Program-made: the position numbers and the translations under genes
From: Thiorhodovibrio sp.
GTDB taxonomy: Bacteria; Pseudomonadota; Gammaproteobacteria; Chromatiales; Chromatiaceae
Length of the DNA: 17,051 nucleotides
Direction of reading: 5' to 3'
Assembly (NCBI GenBank): GCA_007128075.1
Contig: SKYD01000156.1
Location: 1 to 17,051, forward strand
Notes under the pieces: generated by a model
The model's database searches: none
What the model saw: the letters and a program-made list of their open reading frames with translations, nothing else
Told to the model about the DNA's origin: nothing
In this document: one piece after another, positions 7,334-16,300 of the stretch
How positions within the stretch are numbered: position 1 is the first letter of the stretch
Layout of the letters: every line of letters starts with the position of its first letter

Positions 7334-7851
7334 CTTTTTTGTGTTAAAGTTGATTGTGCAGCGACCAATCCCGCCGCCCGCCGAATGCGCTCCTCATCGC
7401 GTTGCAACTGCTCCAGCAAGGGCGCGGTGGTATCCAGACAATGATAAATCAGCGATCCATCGGCCTCGGCACCAACCGGCAACGCACCAGGAATCGCGCC
7501 GGTGAGTGCAGCAAAGCTACTGCGCAAAGTGCCAGGGGGCAATTGCGTAGGATAACGCACCAGCCCTGGATGCAGCGGCAGCTTGGGATGCAGCACCCGC
7601 CAGCTAATGTCAAAACCAGAGACCAGCGATTGCCACAAAAAGCTCAACACCAATTGCACCGCAGCCAACAGATCGCGCTGTCCTGGACGCGGCCGCATGA
7701 GCCTAACGCTTACCGCTGTAGCCAGCCCCGCCACGATACATCCGGCAACAAGATCCGCAGTGGCGGTTCCTGCCAACAATACCCAGAAACCTAGCGCGAC
7801 ACTATAGCGCAGCAACAAAGCCAGTATTAAGTTAGCTTTCATAGTGGCCAT
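7330..7851 (-). CDS. mrpE: Mrp/Mnh Na+/H+ antiporter subunit E
   Basis: This is 173 residues from the ATG at 7851, or 170 from the ATG at 7842. It has two N-terminal membrane helices (about 8-52), the SFLWQSLVSGFDISWRVL segment that follows them in MnhE, and the C-terminal GSLIYHCLDT motif of the family. The gene starts inside the end of the amidotransferase gene (20-nt or 11-nt overlap), so antiporter translation is physically tied to it. AGAGTGA precedes the upstream ATG closely; either start is possible. Confidence 0.92.
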   Translation of the reverse strand: MATMKANLILALLLRYSVALGFWVLLAGTATADLVAGCIVAGLATAVSVRLMRPRPGQRDLLAAVQLVLSFLWQSLVSGFDISWRVLHPKLPLHPGLVRYPTQLPPGTLRSSFAALTGAIPGALPVGAEADGSLIYHCLDTTAPLLEQLQRDEERIRRAAGLVAAQSTLTQKR

Positions 7852-8566
7852 TCACTCTGTTATCCAGACATTCATCTGATCGCTGGCGGCAAACCAAACC
7901 CGCCGCGCTCACCAAACGGCGAAATAGCTCGCGCTGGCGGGCCAGATAGAGCAGAAATTCCGGATGCCATTGCACGCCCACCAAAAAGCCGTAATCAGGA
8001 TCTTCGACGGCTTGCACAATGCCATCGAGGTCACGCCCAGCGATGCGCAGGCCCGTGCCGAGGCGGTCAATGCCCTGGTTGTGCAGGCTGTTGATCCGCG
8101 TTGTATCAGTTGCCAACCAGCGCGCCAGCGTGCTGTCTGGCTGCAGTTGCAGCGTTTTCAGTGGCAACAGCGTTCGGCGGTTGGAGGTGTGCTGGCGGCG
8201 CGGACGCAGATCCTGAAACAGACTGCCACCGCGACACACATTCAGTAATTGCGCACCGCGACAGATGCCCAGCAGCGGCAATTGCTGCGCTAGCGCCGCA
8301 TCAATCAGCGTCGATTCAAACTGGTCGCGTTCTTGGTCATACTTTGGCACCACCTCGGGCGCAGCAGCATAGAGCACTGGATCGATGTCATGGCCGCCGG
8401 TGATGATCACCCCACTGGCATTGGCCAGTGGCTGCTCGGTACCGGGTCTGACCTGACGGGCGCGTCCACCACTGAGCCGCACCGCCAGTGCGACCAGTCG
8501 CCGCACCATTCGCGCTCCGTGGCGTGGGCCGCTGATTGCAATTAAAGGTGTTGTGGTGTCAGCCAT
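7832..8566 (-). CDS. Class I glutamine amidotransferase-like hydrolase, peptidase C26 (PuuD-like)
   Basis: A 244-residue cytoplasmic protein with the catalytic triad of class I amidotransferases: nucleophile Cys102 in LGICRGAQLLN, and His201 and Glu203 in GVQWHPEF. An oxyanion-side motif SGVIITGGHDIDP (51-63) is typical of gamma-glutamyl-GABA hydrolase and related C26 peptidases, which cleave gamma-glutamyl amide bonds. It starts within the end of the amidoligase gene (25-nt overlap) and ends within mrpE. Pairing of such hydrolases with amidoligases is known from comparative genomics, where the two are thought to make and break the same kind of amide bond. The substrate is unknown. A role in polyamine degradation is unlikely to be its only option, since no other puu gene is nearby. 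Confidence 0.87.
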   Translation of the reverse strand: MADTTTPLIAISGPRHGARMVRRLVALAVRLSGGRARQVRPGTEQPLANASGVIITGGHDIDPVLYAAAPEVVPKYDQERDQFESTLIDAALAQQLPLLGICRGAQLLNVCRGGSLFQDLRPRRQHTSNRRTLLPLKTLQLQPDSTLARWLATDTTRINSLHNQGIDRLGTGLRIAGRDLDGIVQAVEDPDYGFLVGVQWHPEFLLYLARQRELFRRLVSAAGLVCRQRSDECLDNRVNGHYES

Positions 8567-9537
8567 GTTGTCAATGCCTGGTGATATGCGTGATCGTTGG
8601 CATCAGCCCCACGGTCAAGCCAGACCGCCAGTTGTTGCCCTAATCCATCTAATTGTAGCCGTTCGCCCGCCAATCGCTCGACAATAACCCAATCATTCCA
8701 TGGAACAAACAACCCCCATTGTGGATTGTCAATGTCGCTGTTGGGCAGCCGATAATGGAATGTCGGGCGGGCACTGACTCGCTCATCGGTGACCACCTGC
8801 TTGACGCGCTCGGCATCGAGATGAGCAAACAGCGGCAACAGATCCAGCGCCCGATTGCGGGTGGGATTGGCGGCGAGATAGTCGTCGATCAATTGGTCTT
8901 GCGCTGGCCAGTAGCAGGGGTCGATGACCTGACGCAGATAATCCGTGGCAAACGGATCGGCGAAAAAGGTCAGGCGGCGCGTCCAATCAACAGCCGAGCG
9001 TTGCCAGAGCCAATCGTGCAGCAACAAAAATGCCTTGAAATAACTGACGATCATTGGTGTTTCCAAACTGGGCAGCTCAGGATTAAGTTGCAGTCCAAAC
9101 GCATGCAGAGGATGGTCATGGGTGCCGCGCGCGCCAGCAGTGCGCAAGGCGGCAATCAGCGACTCGACCTCGGCGATCCGCGTCAGCGGCAGCGGCGGAG
9201 TGATGATCTCCACGGGCACCAATGGTTCCGAGACCATCAGCAACAACTGCTCGATAGTGTCCTCAAGTGCCTCGCCCCAATGCTCAGTCCCCCGTTCGCG
9301 GCGACCAAGTTCTTTGAGCAGCCCAAAGTCGATCTCAACCCGCCAGTCGCCAGCAGGATCGTTGGTAATCCGTGCATCATAGCGCCCAGTGTGCTCCACT
9401 GTGCCGCCGATGTGTTCGGCAACCAGCGCAATGGCATCGGTTAACGACAGCCCGTTAAATTCAATCTCAATCCCCACCCGTCGCTCCTGACCTTGATCGG
9501 TGAGCTGGCGCGGCGGCATCCATAGATTTGTTGTCAT
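8542..9537 (-). CDS. Amidoligase family protein (COOH-NH2 ligase, PF12224-like)
   Basis: 331 residues. The N-terminal RRVGIEIEFNGLSL (19-32), with Glu24 and Glu26, is the hallmark of the glutamine-synthetase-fold amidoligase family, where the acidic residues bind metal and ATP. RVEIDFG (about 66-72) fits a second acidic strand. These enzymes are predicted to join a carboxylate to an amine using ATP. The protein is soluble, with no signal peptide or membrane helix. The start is 4 nt after the stop of the orphan repeat copy, whose GGTGGTG may act as a weak ribosome site. The 3' end overlaps the amidotransferase gene by 25 nt. No substrate can be named from sequence. Placement directly before a Mrp antiporter suggests a common regulon. 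Confidence 0.85.
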   Translation of the reverse strand: MTTNLWMPPRQLTDQGQERRVGIEIEFNGLSLTDAIALVAEHIGGTVEHTGRYDARITNDPAGDWRVEIDFGLLKELGRRERGTEHWGEALEDTIEQLLLMVSEPLVPVEIITPPLPLTRIAEVESLIAALRTAGARGTHDHPLHAFGLQLNPELPSLETPMIVSYFKAFLLLHDWLWQRSAVDWTRRLTFFADPFATDYLRQVIDPCYWPAQDQLIDDYLAANPTRNRALDLLPLFAHLDAERVKQVVTDERVSARPTFHYRLPNSDIDNPQWGLFVPWNDWVIVERLAGERLQLDGLGQQLAVWLDRGADANDHAYHQALTTWLTPQHL

Positions 9538-9543
9538 GTTTTC

Positions 9544-9577
9544 ACCACCAATTCGGCGTAAAGTTGGGTTGGTTTTT
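9544..9577. repeat. 34-bp direct repeat, left copy (orphan 3' end of the PD-(D/E)XK-like gene)
   Basis: These 34 bases are identical to 16450-16483. On the minus strand they encode the same C-terminus (KNQPNFTPNWW), still closed by a stop (TGA, 9544-9542, against TAA in the right copy), but no gene body precedes them. The res stop codon (9578-9576) overlaps the inner edge. Four nt after the orphan stop comes the amidoligase ATG. This is best read as the displaced end of the gene at 16448, marking the left boundary of a 6906-bp inserted cassette. A relic of a second family member is an alternative. Confidence 0.9.
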
Positions 9578-12500
9578 AATGAGCAGCACCCTTCATTAAT
9601 TTGAAAATGTAGTCATAGTCAGCGGATCTTTCGGTAAACAGGATATGTGCTGAGGTGAATCTGTTTTGATCCCAGGTGCCGTCATCATACCTGGTGCGTA
9701 GATCAGCGAATGGGGTTGCGGAAATGATAAACGAATCCAAGATAATATCGGTTCTGTTGGTGCGCTGGCACATCGCTTTTGCCAGCCCCGGGAGCGACTC
9801 GTGCAGTCGCGCCTTGTCGTCGTGCTGATAGGCTTCGGCATGTAACATGCCGTGGGGTTCGACAAAGACGATGCGTTGCTGATGGGCAGTTTTGATCCAG
9901 AGGATAAAATCAGGGTAGAACCCTCGCGTTTCAAAAAAGCCGATCCCCTTGCCTCGGCTGAGATTCCGTAGCAAATACACATTGGTCTTGGCAAGTGCGC
10001 GGTCGCGCTCGGCACGGCAATAAGCACGCAGATCTTCAACAAATTGACGCTCGCTTGCTTTGAGGCCAGGGGGATCACTGCGCACTTGGTCACCGCGCTC
10101 GATTAACAACGGTTGATATAGGTGACGATCAAAGTGGATTGTGGGCAAATCCCTTAAATCTTGGCGATACAGAGAATCCGCTTCGGCGATCAATTGGTGG
10201 ATAGCTTCAATAAGAGTTCGTTCACTCTTGGCAACTTTGACGATGTAGTCCTGGAAGTTTGAATCCTCAACACCCAGTGCTTTATACACCATATTCTCCG
10301 AGTCCCATCGTTCCTGGCGCACACGATAAAAACGGTCGATGTATTTGCGTAACACTGTCAAAACCACCTCGTGCAACAGCGCAGTCGCAGCAAAGGTATC
10401 TGGCTGAATGATGGCATCATCCGCCACGATGCTATAGAGGCGAGAGGGTGTTTTTTGATCAAAAAGAGCGCGGGGCATCTCGGGGCGGATAACCAGATTG
10501 TGCATTCTTTGGCGTGTTTTGTACTCCAGCAGCTCCAAGTAGACGCGCTCCCAATCCACAAACATCAGGCGTTCGTCCGCGATTGTCCGCTCACTGCCGG
10601 CTTTCGCCGCCATTGTTGTCAAGCCGTGATCAGTGCTGGCAAGCGTCTGCACCTTGAGCGATAGATCAACCCGCACACGAATCTCAGGGTCAACCTGCAA
10701 GAGCAGGTCGGTTTCATTGGCGAAGCTGCGGTTATCGGGGATGCGTGGCACAACCAGCCCTTGATTGAGAAAATCCGCGTTCGTGTGGATCGGCAGGAAT
10801 AACTCGACATCGCCTTCGGTCTCAATGCCTTCCTTCTCCAAGTACGCCCGAAACTGCGACATATAATTCGCACGGACTGAAAAGAGATTGAGCGTCTCCA
10901 ACATCGATAATTGTTTGGGATGATTGCCGTCGAGGGCGGCACTTCGCTTGAGTGTGAAATCCTTTCCCCGCAGCCGCACTCCGCGCCCAAAAAGCTGGAT
11001 AATTTCCGAGCCTTCTTTGCGGCCAATGTTGAGCAAACCCATCGTCGAGACCCGCCAAGAGTTCCAACCCTCCATAAACTTTTTGGCACCAATGAGGATC
11101 TCAACGGTTGTTTCTGGATCGTTGATGCCTTCAAAGAGCGAATCCGCCACCACATCTTCTTCGATGATGATGCCGGCATCGTCCGCTTCCACCAGTTTCT
11201 TAAAGGTGCTGGTGTCGCCAATATAGATCAGCCCAAAATACTCCTCACCAGCACTGGCTTTGAGACCTAGTTCACCCGCACTGCCGCGCAGGTCGCACAG
11301 GTGAAGACTGCCGCCACTGGGGGTATGCAGCACGGTTTTCAAAAGTGCTTGGTAGACTGTTTCTGCATCGAGGTGACAATCATTTAGGTATTCAAATTGC
11401 TTGGCAAAGACATCTTGCCCGTCTGGATTGGTCAGCCCAGTGTTGCCGTCGAGCAGCGTTCGAATCGCCGTGACCGCCCAGTTTTGCTGAGTGAGCAGAT
11501 GATGCAAAAAACGCACAATGGTGAGCACATCGCTGCGTTTTTGCTTGTTTTCGGTATAGACCGCGTTCACGCTGCTGCCGACAAATACCCACAACGGTTT
11601 TTCAAGGTGATAGGGGTGCAATGCTTGACCGCCGTCTTTGAAAATCCGCTGTTGCTGATAAAACGACAGCAGATTCCCCAAAAGCAGCATCCTGGTTTTA
11701 CCCTCAGTGGTGTCTTCTTTAAGATTGAGGATGCGGAAATCCTTGCCATATCCATCACTGTGGAAGTAACGGTAGGAATAATCAAACACGATGCGCTTGC
11801 CGTATTCCTCACTCAAGGTGTCGTTGCGTGCTGCTGTCAGTGCCTGACCAAAGGTTGCGCTGTACTCGAATGTGAAGCCACTGTGCCCCAGTGCGTCACG
11901 AACACCGCGCCAGGCTTCGCCACCTGAACCTTTGTGGCCTTCATCGACCAAAATTAGGTTATTGCCCTCGAATGCCTCGATGGGGACGCGCTGTCCACCG
12001 CCGCGCTTTTCTTCGACCAATTTCGTGATTTCAATGACGCGCACCGTGTTGGGTTCCGACATTCCAAGACCACTTTCATTGCGATCAAAGCGGCGGCAAG
12101 GAATTGTTGATGCGGTCATTTCTTGGATGTGCTGCTCGCTTAAACCTTCATTCGGTGTAATCAGCAAGATATTATCCAGTGGCGCATGGTTGTAGTGTAA
12201 AAATTGGCGGTAGTTGATGTGCATGATCAGCGTCTTGCCGCTGCCAGTCGCCATCCAGTACGCCAGCTTCCTAAGATCAAGCGCATGGAATGGGGCATCT
12301 TGCGCATTTTCAAAGCGTTTAGAGCGATTGCGCCGCACCACGAAGTCATTCAGCGAGCGCAAAAGCTGTCCACAGTGATGAAAGTAACGATCAAGAAAAA
12401 CTTCTGTATAAAGCAATGCCAAATGCTGGAAATAACGCAGTGTTATCGGCTCTGACCGCCGTGCATTGATCGCATCCAGATGCTCGCGGATGTTATCGTC

Positions 12501-12728
12501 GTATCGTGCTAAATCGACCGCCGTGATTTTGACATTATCGCCACGAGAAAAAAGACGGTGGTAGACATGACTGCGACCACTGGCATCAAACCCTTCGCCC
12601 ACCTCGCGGAGATCGGCTAGGAGATCACGGTTGGTGCCATAGCCAAACAGGCTGTTTAGCCAGGTCAGCAGCGCCAGCCGTTGCTCAAGTTTTACAAATT
12701 CGGGTTTGCTGTTGCGTACTCGGGGCAT
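9576..12728 (-). CDS. res: DEAD-box, type III Res-like restriction endonuclease
   Basis: An intact 1050-residue protein. Helicase motifs appear in order: Walker A MATGSGKT (159-166), motif II DEGH (262-265), motif III SAT (290-292) and motif VI Q578-LFGRGVR (578-585). This is the superfamily 2 translocase layout of type III Res subunits. Near the C-terminus is a likely PD-(D/E)XK nuclease strand pair, FYPDFILWI (937-945) and RIVFVEPHG (952-960). Asp940 and Glu957 are present, but the usual lysine two residues after the acidic residue is His959 (codon CAC at 9854-9852). Such proteins translocate or switch on DNA with ATP and cut unmodified DNA with help of the Mod subunit. It starts 4 nt after the HEPN gene and ends exactly at the direct repeat. 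Family confidence is high; nuclease activity is uncertain because of the histidine. Confidence 0.88.
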   Translation of the reverse strand: MPRVRNSKPEFVKLEQRLALLTWLNSLFGYGTNRDLLADLREVGEGFDASGRSHVYHRLFSRGDNVKITAVDLARYDDNIREHLDAINARRSEPITLRYFQHLALLYTEVFLDRYFHHCGQLLRSLNDFVVRRNRSKRFENAQDAPFHALDLRKLAYWMATGSGKTLIMHINYRQFLHYNHAPLDNILLITPNEGLSEQHIQEMTASTIPCRRFDRNESGLGMSEPNTVRVIEITKLVEEKRGGGQRVPIEAFEGNNLILVDEGHKGSGGEAWRGVRDALGHSGFTFEYSATFGQALTAARNDTLSEEYGKRIVFDYSYRYFHSDGYGKDFRILNLKEDTTEGKTRMLLLGNLLSFYQQQRIFKDGGQALHPYHLEKPLWVFVGSSVNAVYTENKQKRSDVLTIVRFLHHLLTQQNWAVTAIRTLLDGNTGLTNPDGQDVFAKQFEYLNDCHLDAETVYQALLKTVLHTPSGGSLHLCDLRGSAGELGLKASAGEEYFGLIYIGDTSTFKKLVEADDAGIIIEEDVVADSLFEGINDPETTVEILIGAKKFMEGWNSWRVSTMGLLNIGRKEGSEIIQLFGRGVRLRGKDFTLKRSAALDGNHPKQLSMLETLNLFSVRANYMSQFRAYLEKEGIETEGDVELFLPIHTNADFLNQGLVVPRIPDNRSFANETDLLLQVDPEIRVRVDLSLKVQTLASTDHGLTTMAAKAGSERTIADERLMFVDWERVYLELLEYKTRQRMHNLVIRPEMPRALFDQKTPSRLYSIVADDAIIQPDTFAATALLHEVVLTVLRKYIDRFYRVRQERWDSENMVYKALGVEDSNFQDYIVKVAKSERTLIEAIHQLIAEADSLYRQDLRDLPTIHFDRHLYQPLLIERGDQVRSDPPGLKASERQFVEDLRAYCRAERDRALAKTNVYLLRNLSRGKGIGFFETRGFYPDFILWIKTAHQQRIVFVEPHGMLHAEAYQHDDKARLHESLPGLAKAMCQRTNRTDIILDSFIISATPFADLRTRYDDGTWDQNRFTSAHILFTERSADYDYIFKLMKGAAH

Positions 12729-12732
12729 TGGG

Positions 12733-13074
12733 TTATTCTTGTTCTATCGCTTGTTGCAAAGCCTGGATCAGAGGCGGCAAATCGTTTGTCACGGTGTCCC
12801 ACAACAAGTCATAATCAATAACATCATACCCGTGTATAAGCCGGTTACGCATCCCGATGATCTGTGACCAAGGGATATTCGAATTCCGTTTTTGAGTTTC
12901 TAAAGAGACACGATTAGCCGCTTCGCCAAGAATTTCGATCAATCGCGTCAAGGCTAATTGAATAACACGGGCGCACCCTAAATCATCTCGGCTTGCGTCG
13001 CCCAAGAGTTCAACTGCCTCGCAAGCGTGGCTGAGCATATCCTTGAGACTGGTGCGATCATCACGCATGCTCAT
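12733..13074 (-). CDS. hepT: HEPN-domain toxin, HepT-like (DUF86)
   Basis: 113 residues from the ATG at 13074, with AGAGG 6 nt upstream. An earlier ATG at 13092 has no such site and would overlap the neighbour more. The RNase motif R-x4-H-x-Y is visible as RNRLIHGY (Arg76, His81, Tyr83), followed by the family's DVIDYDLLWDTV. HEPN/DUF86 toxins cut RNA when free; in HepT the motif tyrosine is the target of AMP transfer by the MNT partner. The start overlaps the MNT gene by 14 nt, and res follows 4 nt after the stop, so the pair is embedded in the restriction operon. The function follows from the family and the partner. Confidence 0.87.
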   Translation of the reverse strand: MSMRDDRTSLKDMLSHACEAVELLGDASRDDLGCARVIQLALTRLIEILGEAANRVSLETQKRNSNIPWSQIIGMRNRLIHGYDVIDYDLLWDTVTNDLPPLIQALQQAIEQE

Positions 13075-13363
13075 ACTGCACCTCTGCTGCATCCAGCACC
13101 TGGTCTCGAAACAGCGGATTCAACCCCTTGATGGTGTGCATCTCTGCCTTGCGTCCTAGCAATTGACTCAATTCGATTTCCATACCCGCTAGCGTGATCA
13201 GCCCCACACCTGCGTTCGGCTCAAACTCCACCAGGATGTCTACATCACTGTCTTTCATGAAGTCGTCGCGCAGCACCGAGCCAAACACCGAAAATCGTCG
13301 AATGCGGTGACGGCGGCAGAAAGCAGCAATTTGATCTTTTGGCAGCTCAATTCGCGTACTCAT
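13061..13363 (-). CDS. mntA: Minimal nucleotidyltransferase antitoxin, MntA-like
   Basis: 100 residues. The nucleotidyltransferase core reads FGSVLRDDFMKDSDVDILVEF (27-47), with the Gly28-Ser29 and Asp40/Asp42 signature. The third acidic position, usually Asp in a KVDLVT strand, appears to be Glu74 (RKAEMHT), a conservative change. MntA-type proteins neutralise HEPN toxins, in studied cases by adding AMP to the toxin tyrosine. The ATG overlaps the stop of mod (ATGA) and the gene end overlaps the HEPN gene, so all four genes are probably translated in series. Antitoxin before toxin is a common order for this pair. Confidence 0.87.
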   Translation of the reverse strand: MSTRIELPKDQIAAFCRRHRIRRFSVFGSVLRDDFMKDSDVDILVEFEPNAGVGLITLAGMEIELSQLLGRKAEMHTIKGLNPLFRDQVLDAAEVQYEHA

Positions 13364-16300
13364 GCCTGAAATTCCGAGAACATCCGCGCCTTGAAAAGCG
13401 GCTCCAGTGCCTTGGCGTTGGGAATAAATGAGTCGCCGTTGACAAACACCTCATCTGCACCCTCGGTTAGCTGCTGCTCGGCAACGAACTGCTTGTCGCG
13501 TTGCAGAGCCTCTTGTTCCCAGCCCTCGGTTTCACGCCAGATAATCACGATATGCCGCTGTTCGATACGACCGCGATACACTAAATAATGTCGCCCGTCG
13601 TCGTTGTAGACTTGACGGGTTTGGACATGCAAACCAAGCAAATAGTTGAAGGTTTCGGGAATATCGACAGCCTTATCAACCGTTTGGCCGTTGTGATGGA
13701 TAGTGAGCTTGTAACTGAAAGGCTTGGCAAGTTGCTCGATGTTCAAAAGCGTTTCGCTTTTGCGTGTTTCCCATTTGAGCATGTACTGGAGCAGATAGTC
13801 GTCAAACCCCAATGCCTGCTGACTGCCTTCAGTGTCGAAGGCGATATTGTTTAAAGCATCTTCGTAGCTTTCCAGTCGAAAATATTTGACAATTCGCGGG
13901 CTGCGCTCGGCTTCTTCTGGTGTACATGGACGCTTGGGTTTACCATCTTTCCACTCGGGCGAAAATGTGATCTTCTTAATTCGCGGCAGGAGAATATCAT
14001 CGAAACATTGCCCCATTTCAACCATAATAAATCGCCGGTTGCCGCCGTCTTCGCGATTAAGGTTGATGACTGCGTGACCGGTCGTGCCTGAACCTGCAAA
14101 ATGATCCAAAACGAGTAGTGAGCTGTTGTCCTCTGGTGACAACGAAATCGCCCGTTCAACGAGAGATGGAGGCTTTGGATTATCAAAAGCTGCTTGTCCA
14201 AACAACGCCTTCAGAACATTCCCCCCATCGTCCGTCGTTCCTGTCTGCTTGTAGTGCCAGACATCAATAGGAACCATACCTTCGCTAGCCCCATTAAGGA
14301 ATGATTTCAGTCGCGGAAACTCGTAACTTCCGTCAACTCCCCAATACAATCGATTCTCTTCTACATGCTGCTTGTGGGTATCGGGATCATATTTCCAAGC
14401 ATGTGTTGGATGCTCTATGTCTTTTCCGGTGAATGGGTTGCGGATAAAATAAACTAGGTTGGGTCGCTGTTCCTTTGTTGCGGGGTTAACATATGATGAA
14501 CTAATCCACGAACCTCTCGGATCGTTGTCAGGATTTGAATAGTTACTCTTTGACTTCTCACTCCTAGACTCCCTGATTATGTCCAGAGAATCAGTGCGCC
14601 GATAGCACAGAACGGTGTCCTTTAGGCTGTAAAATCTCTTCGCATTGTTGCTCCGCGTATATCGTTTCTCCCAAGCAATGTCGGCTAGGAAGTTATCAGC
14701 GCCGAAGACGGCATCACACAATATCCGTAGCCTCGACACCTCCACGAAGTCAATAATCAAGAAGATGAGACCGACCTGAGACAAAAGTTGTCGGGCAATC
14801 CCGAGTCGATTTTCCATCATGCTTAACCAGCTTGAATGCTGGTAAGTGTCCTTGTACGGAAAACCATCGATTCCTGTATTGTACGGCGGATCGGCGAATA
14901 CGACGCTAACCTCATCTTTGTTTTGTTCTGCTAGGAATGCTATAGCTTGGTAGTTTTCGGAGTGGACAAGCACCCCATCGACCGTGTTGCTAAGACTCTC
15001 GAAGCTCCCAAGCAATCGGTCGATGAAATCCCGCTTATAGTGCTTAGTGTCAATAACAAGCGTCGGATGCGCCTTCAAAAAAGCCACTCTGCGCTCTGAC
15101 TTGCTTTTGCCATTTGCAAATAAATCGCCCTGTTCCTCATCAATGCACAACAACCGTTTCCACTCATCCCACTGAGCATCACACATTGCAATATCGGGGT
15201 AAAAGTGCTCGTCAATGGTGGCAGCGGTGATGCAGTATTGGGTCTCGGTGATAAATTTGCGCTTCTCCCACAGCATTTTCTGGAATGATTCGATCTGGTC
15301 AAGAAAGTCGATAATTCGACTGCCGACGACCTTGATAACCCGCAGCATCTGAAACCAGCCTTCGGCGCGATCTTCGCCCGCCGACTCCATGTCGTCTAAA
15401 TTGAGCACCTCGTTTTTTAGATAAAAATCCAGCTCGCGGGACAGAAAGTCCTTGAGATGTTTGTGGATGAAAAAATCAGAGCTGTTTTTGCGGGTGTATT
15501 GCCGCAGGTGATGCTCTAGGAATGTCACCGATTGGCGATTGCTGTCTTTATGGTGTTCCGCAATGATCGCAGCCAGGGCATGATGTGTGTGCTGTAGGTG
15601 CTCTGGGATGCTGATCAGTGCCTCGTTAATGATGTTGTCTTGCTGGTTTTTGGCACCATAAGCGACCTTTTCTTGCTCGGTCAGCGGTCGATACTCAAAG
15701 GGAATCACCAACTCAAGCGTTGGTTCCTGCCAGTCGATCTCGGTCACACGGGGTAGGAAAAACCGCTTATCGCCTTTGACATTATTCTGTTCGACATCCG
15801 CCGCACTCAGTTTAAAGTGTACAGTGATACTTTGCGCTACAAAACGATAGTCGTGGAAATTTTCAGCAGTCTTGACATAATACTGATCGTGGTTAGCCCA
15901 GTGTAGATACACTTCCTCGCCGTTGTATGGGATGGCATATTTCTGGCGCTTAGAGTAGCGACGCTTGGAGATGACATCGCCATCCTGATAGTAGCGGCTA
16001 AAAAAGGCGTATAGATGATTGAAGATCGCGCCTTCCAGTGCCTGACGACGACGCGCACCAGCGGCTTTGCTCTGCAAGCGTCGGTATTTTTTGCCGATTT
16101 TCGTTTCCTGAAACTGGACGAGATTGCCGTCCGCATCTAGGGCATCTTGCCCAAGTATTTCTTTGATTCGTTCACTGATGTCAATGAGCTCTTCTGCCGC
16201 TTGCGATTGATCAGATAAGGCATCACAGTCCAGTGCCTCGTGAATCCGCTTGGGCAGGTCAGTCGAGATAAACTGTTCGATGACCTCCCGCTTGTAATTC

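Noticed and set aside
2318..7851. Part of respiratory complex I (nuo) or a membrane-bound hydrogenase
   Set aside because: The MnhE, MnhF and MnhG signatures identify a Mrp-type antiporter, and no hydrogenase-like or quinone-module subunits (NuoB/C/D/H/I-like) are adjacent in this window.
8719..9444. 241-residue plus-strand open frame opposite the amidoligase
   Set aside because: It is antisense to the conserved amidoligase frame and has no family-like motif; it is a shadow frame.
10619..11221. 200-residue minus-strand frame inside res
   Set aside because: It runs in another frame within the intact res gene, is rich in Arg, Ser and Cys as shadow frames often are, and shows no motif.
13851..14201. 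116-residue minus-strand frame inside mod
   Set aside because: It overlaps the AdoMet-binding region of mod in a different frame; mod itself is intact there.
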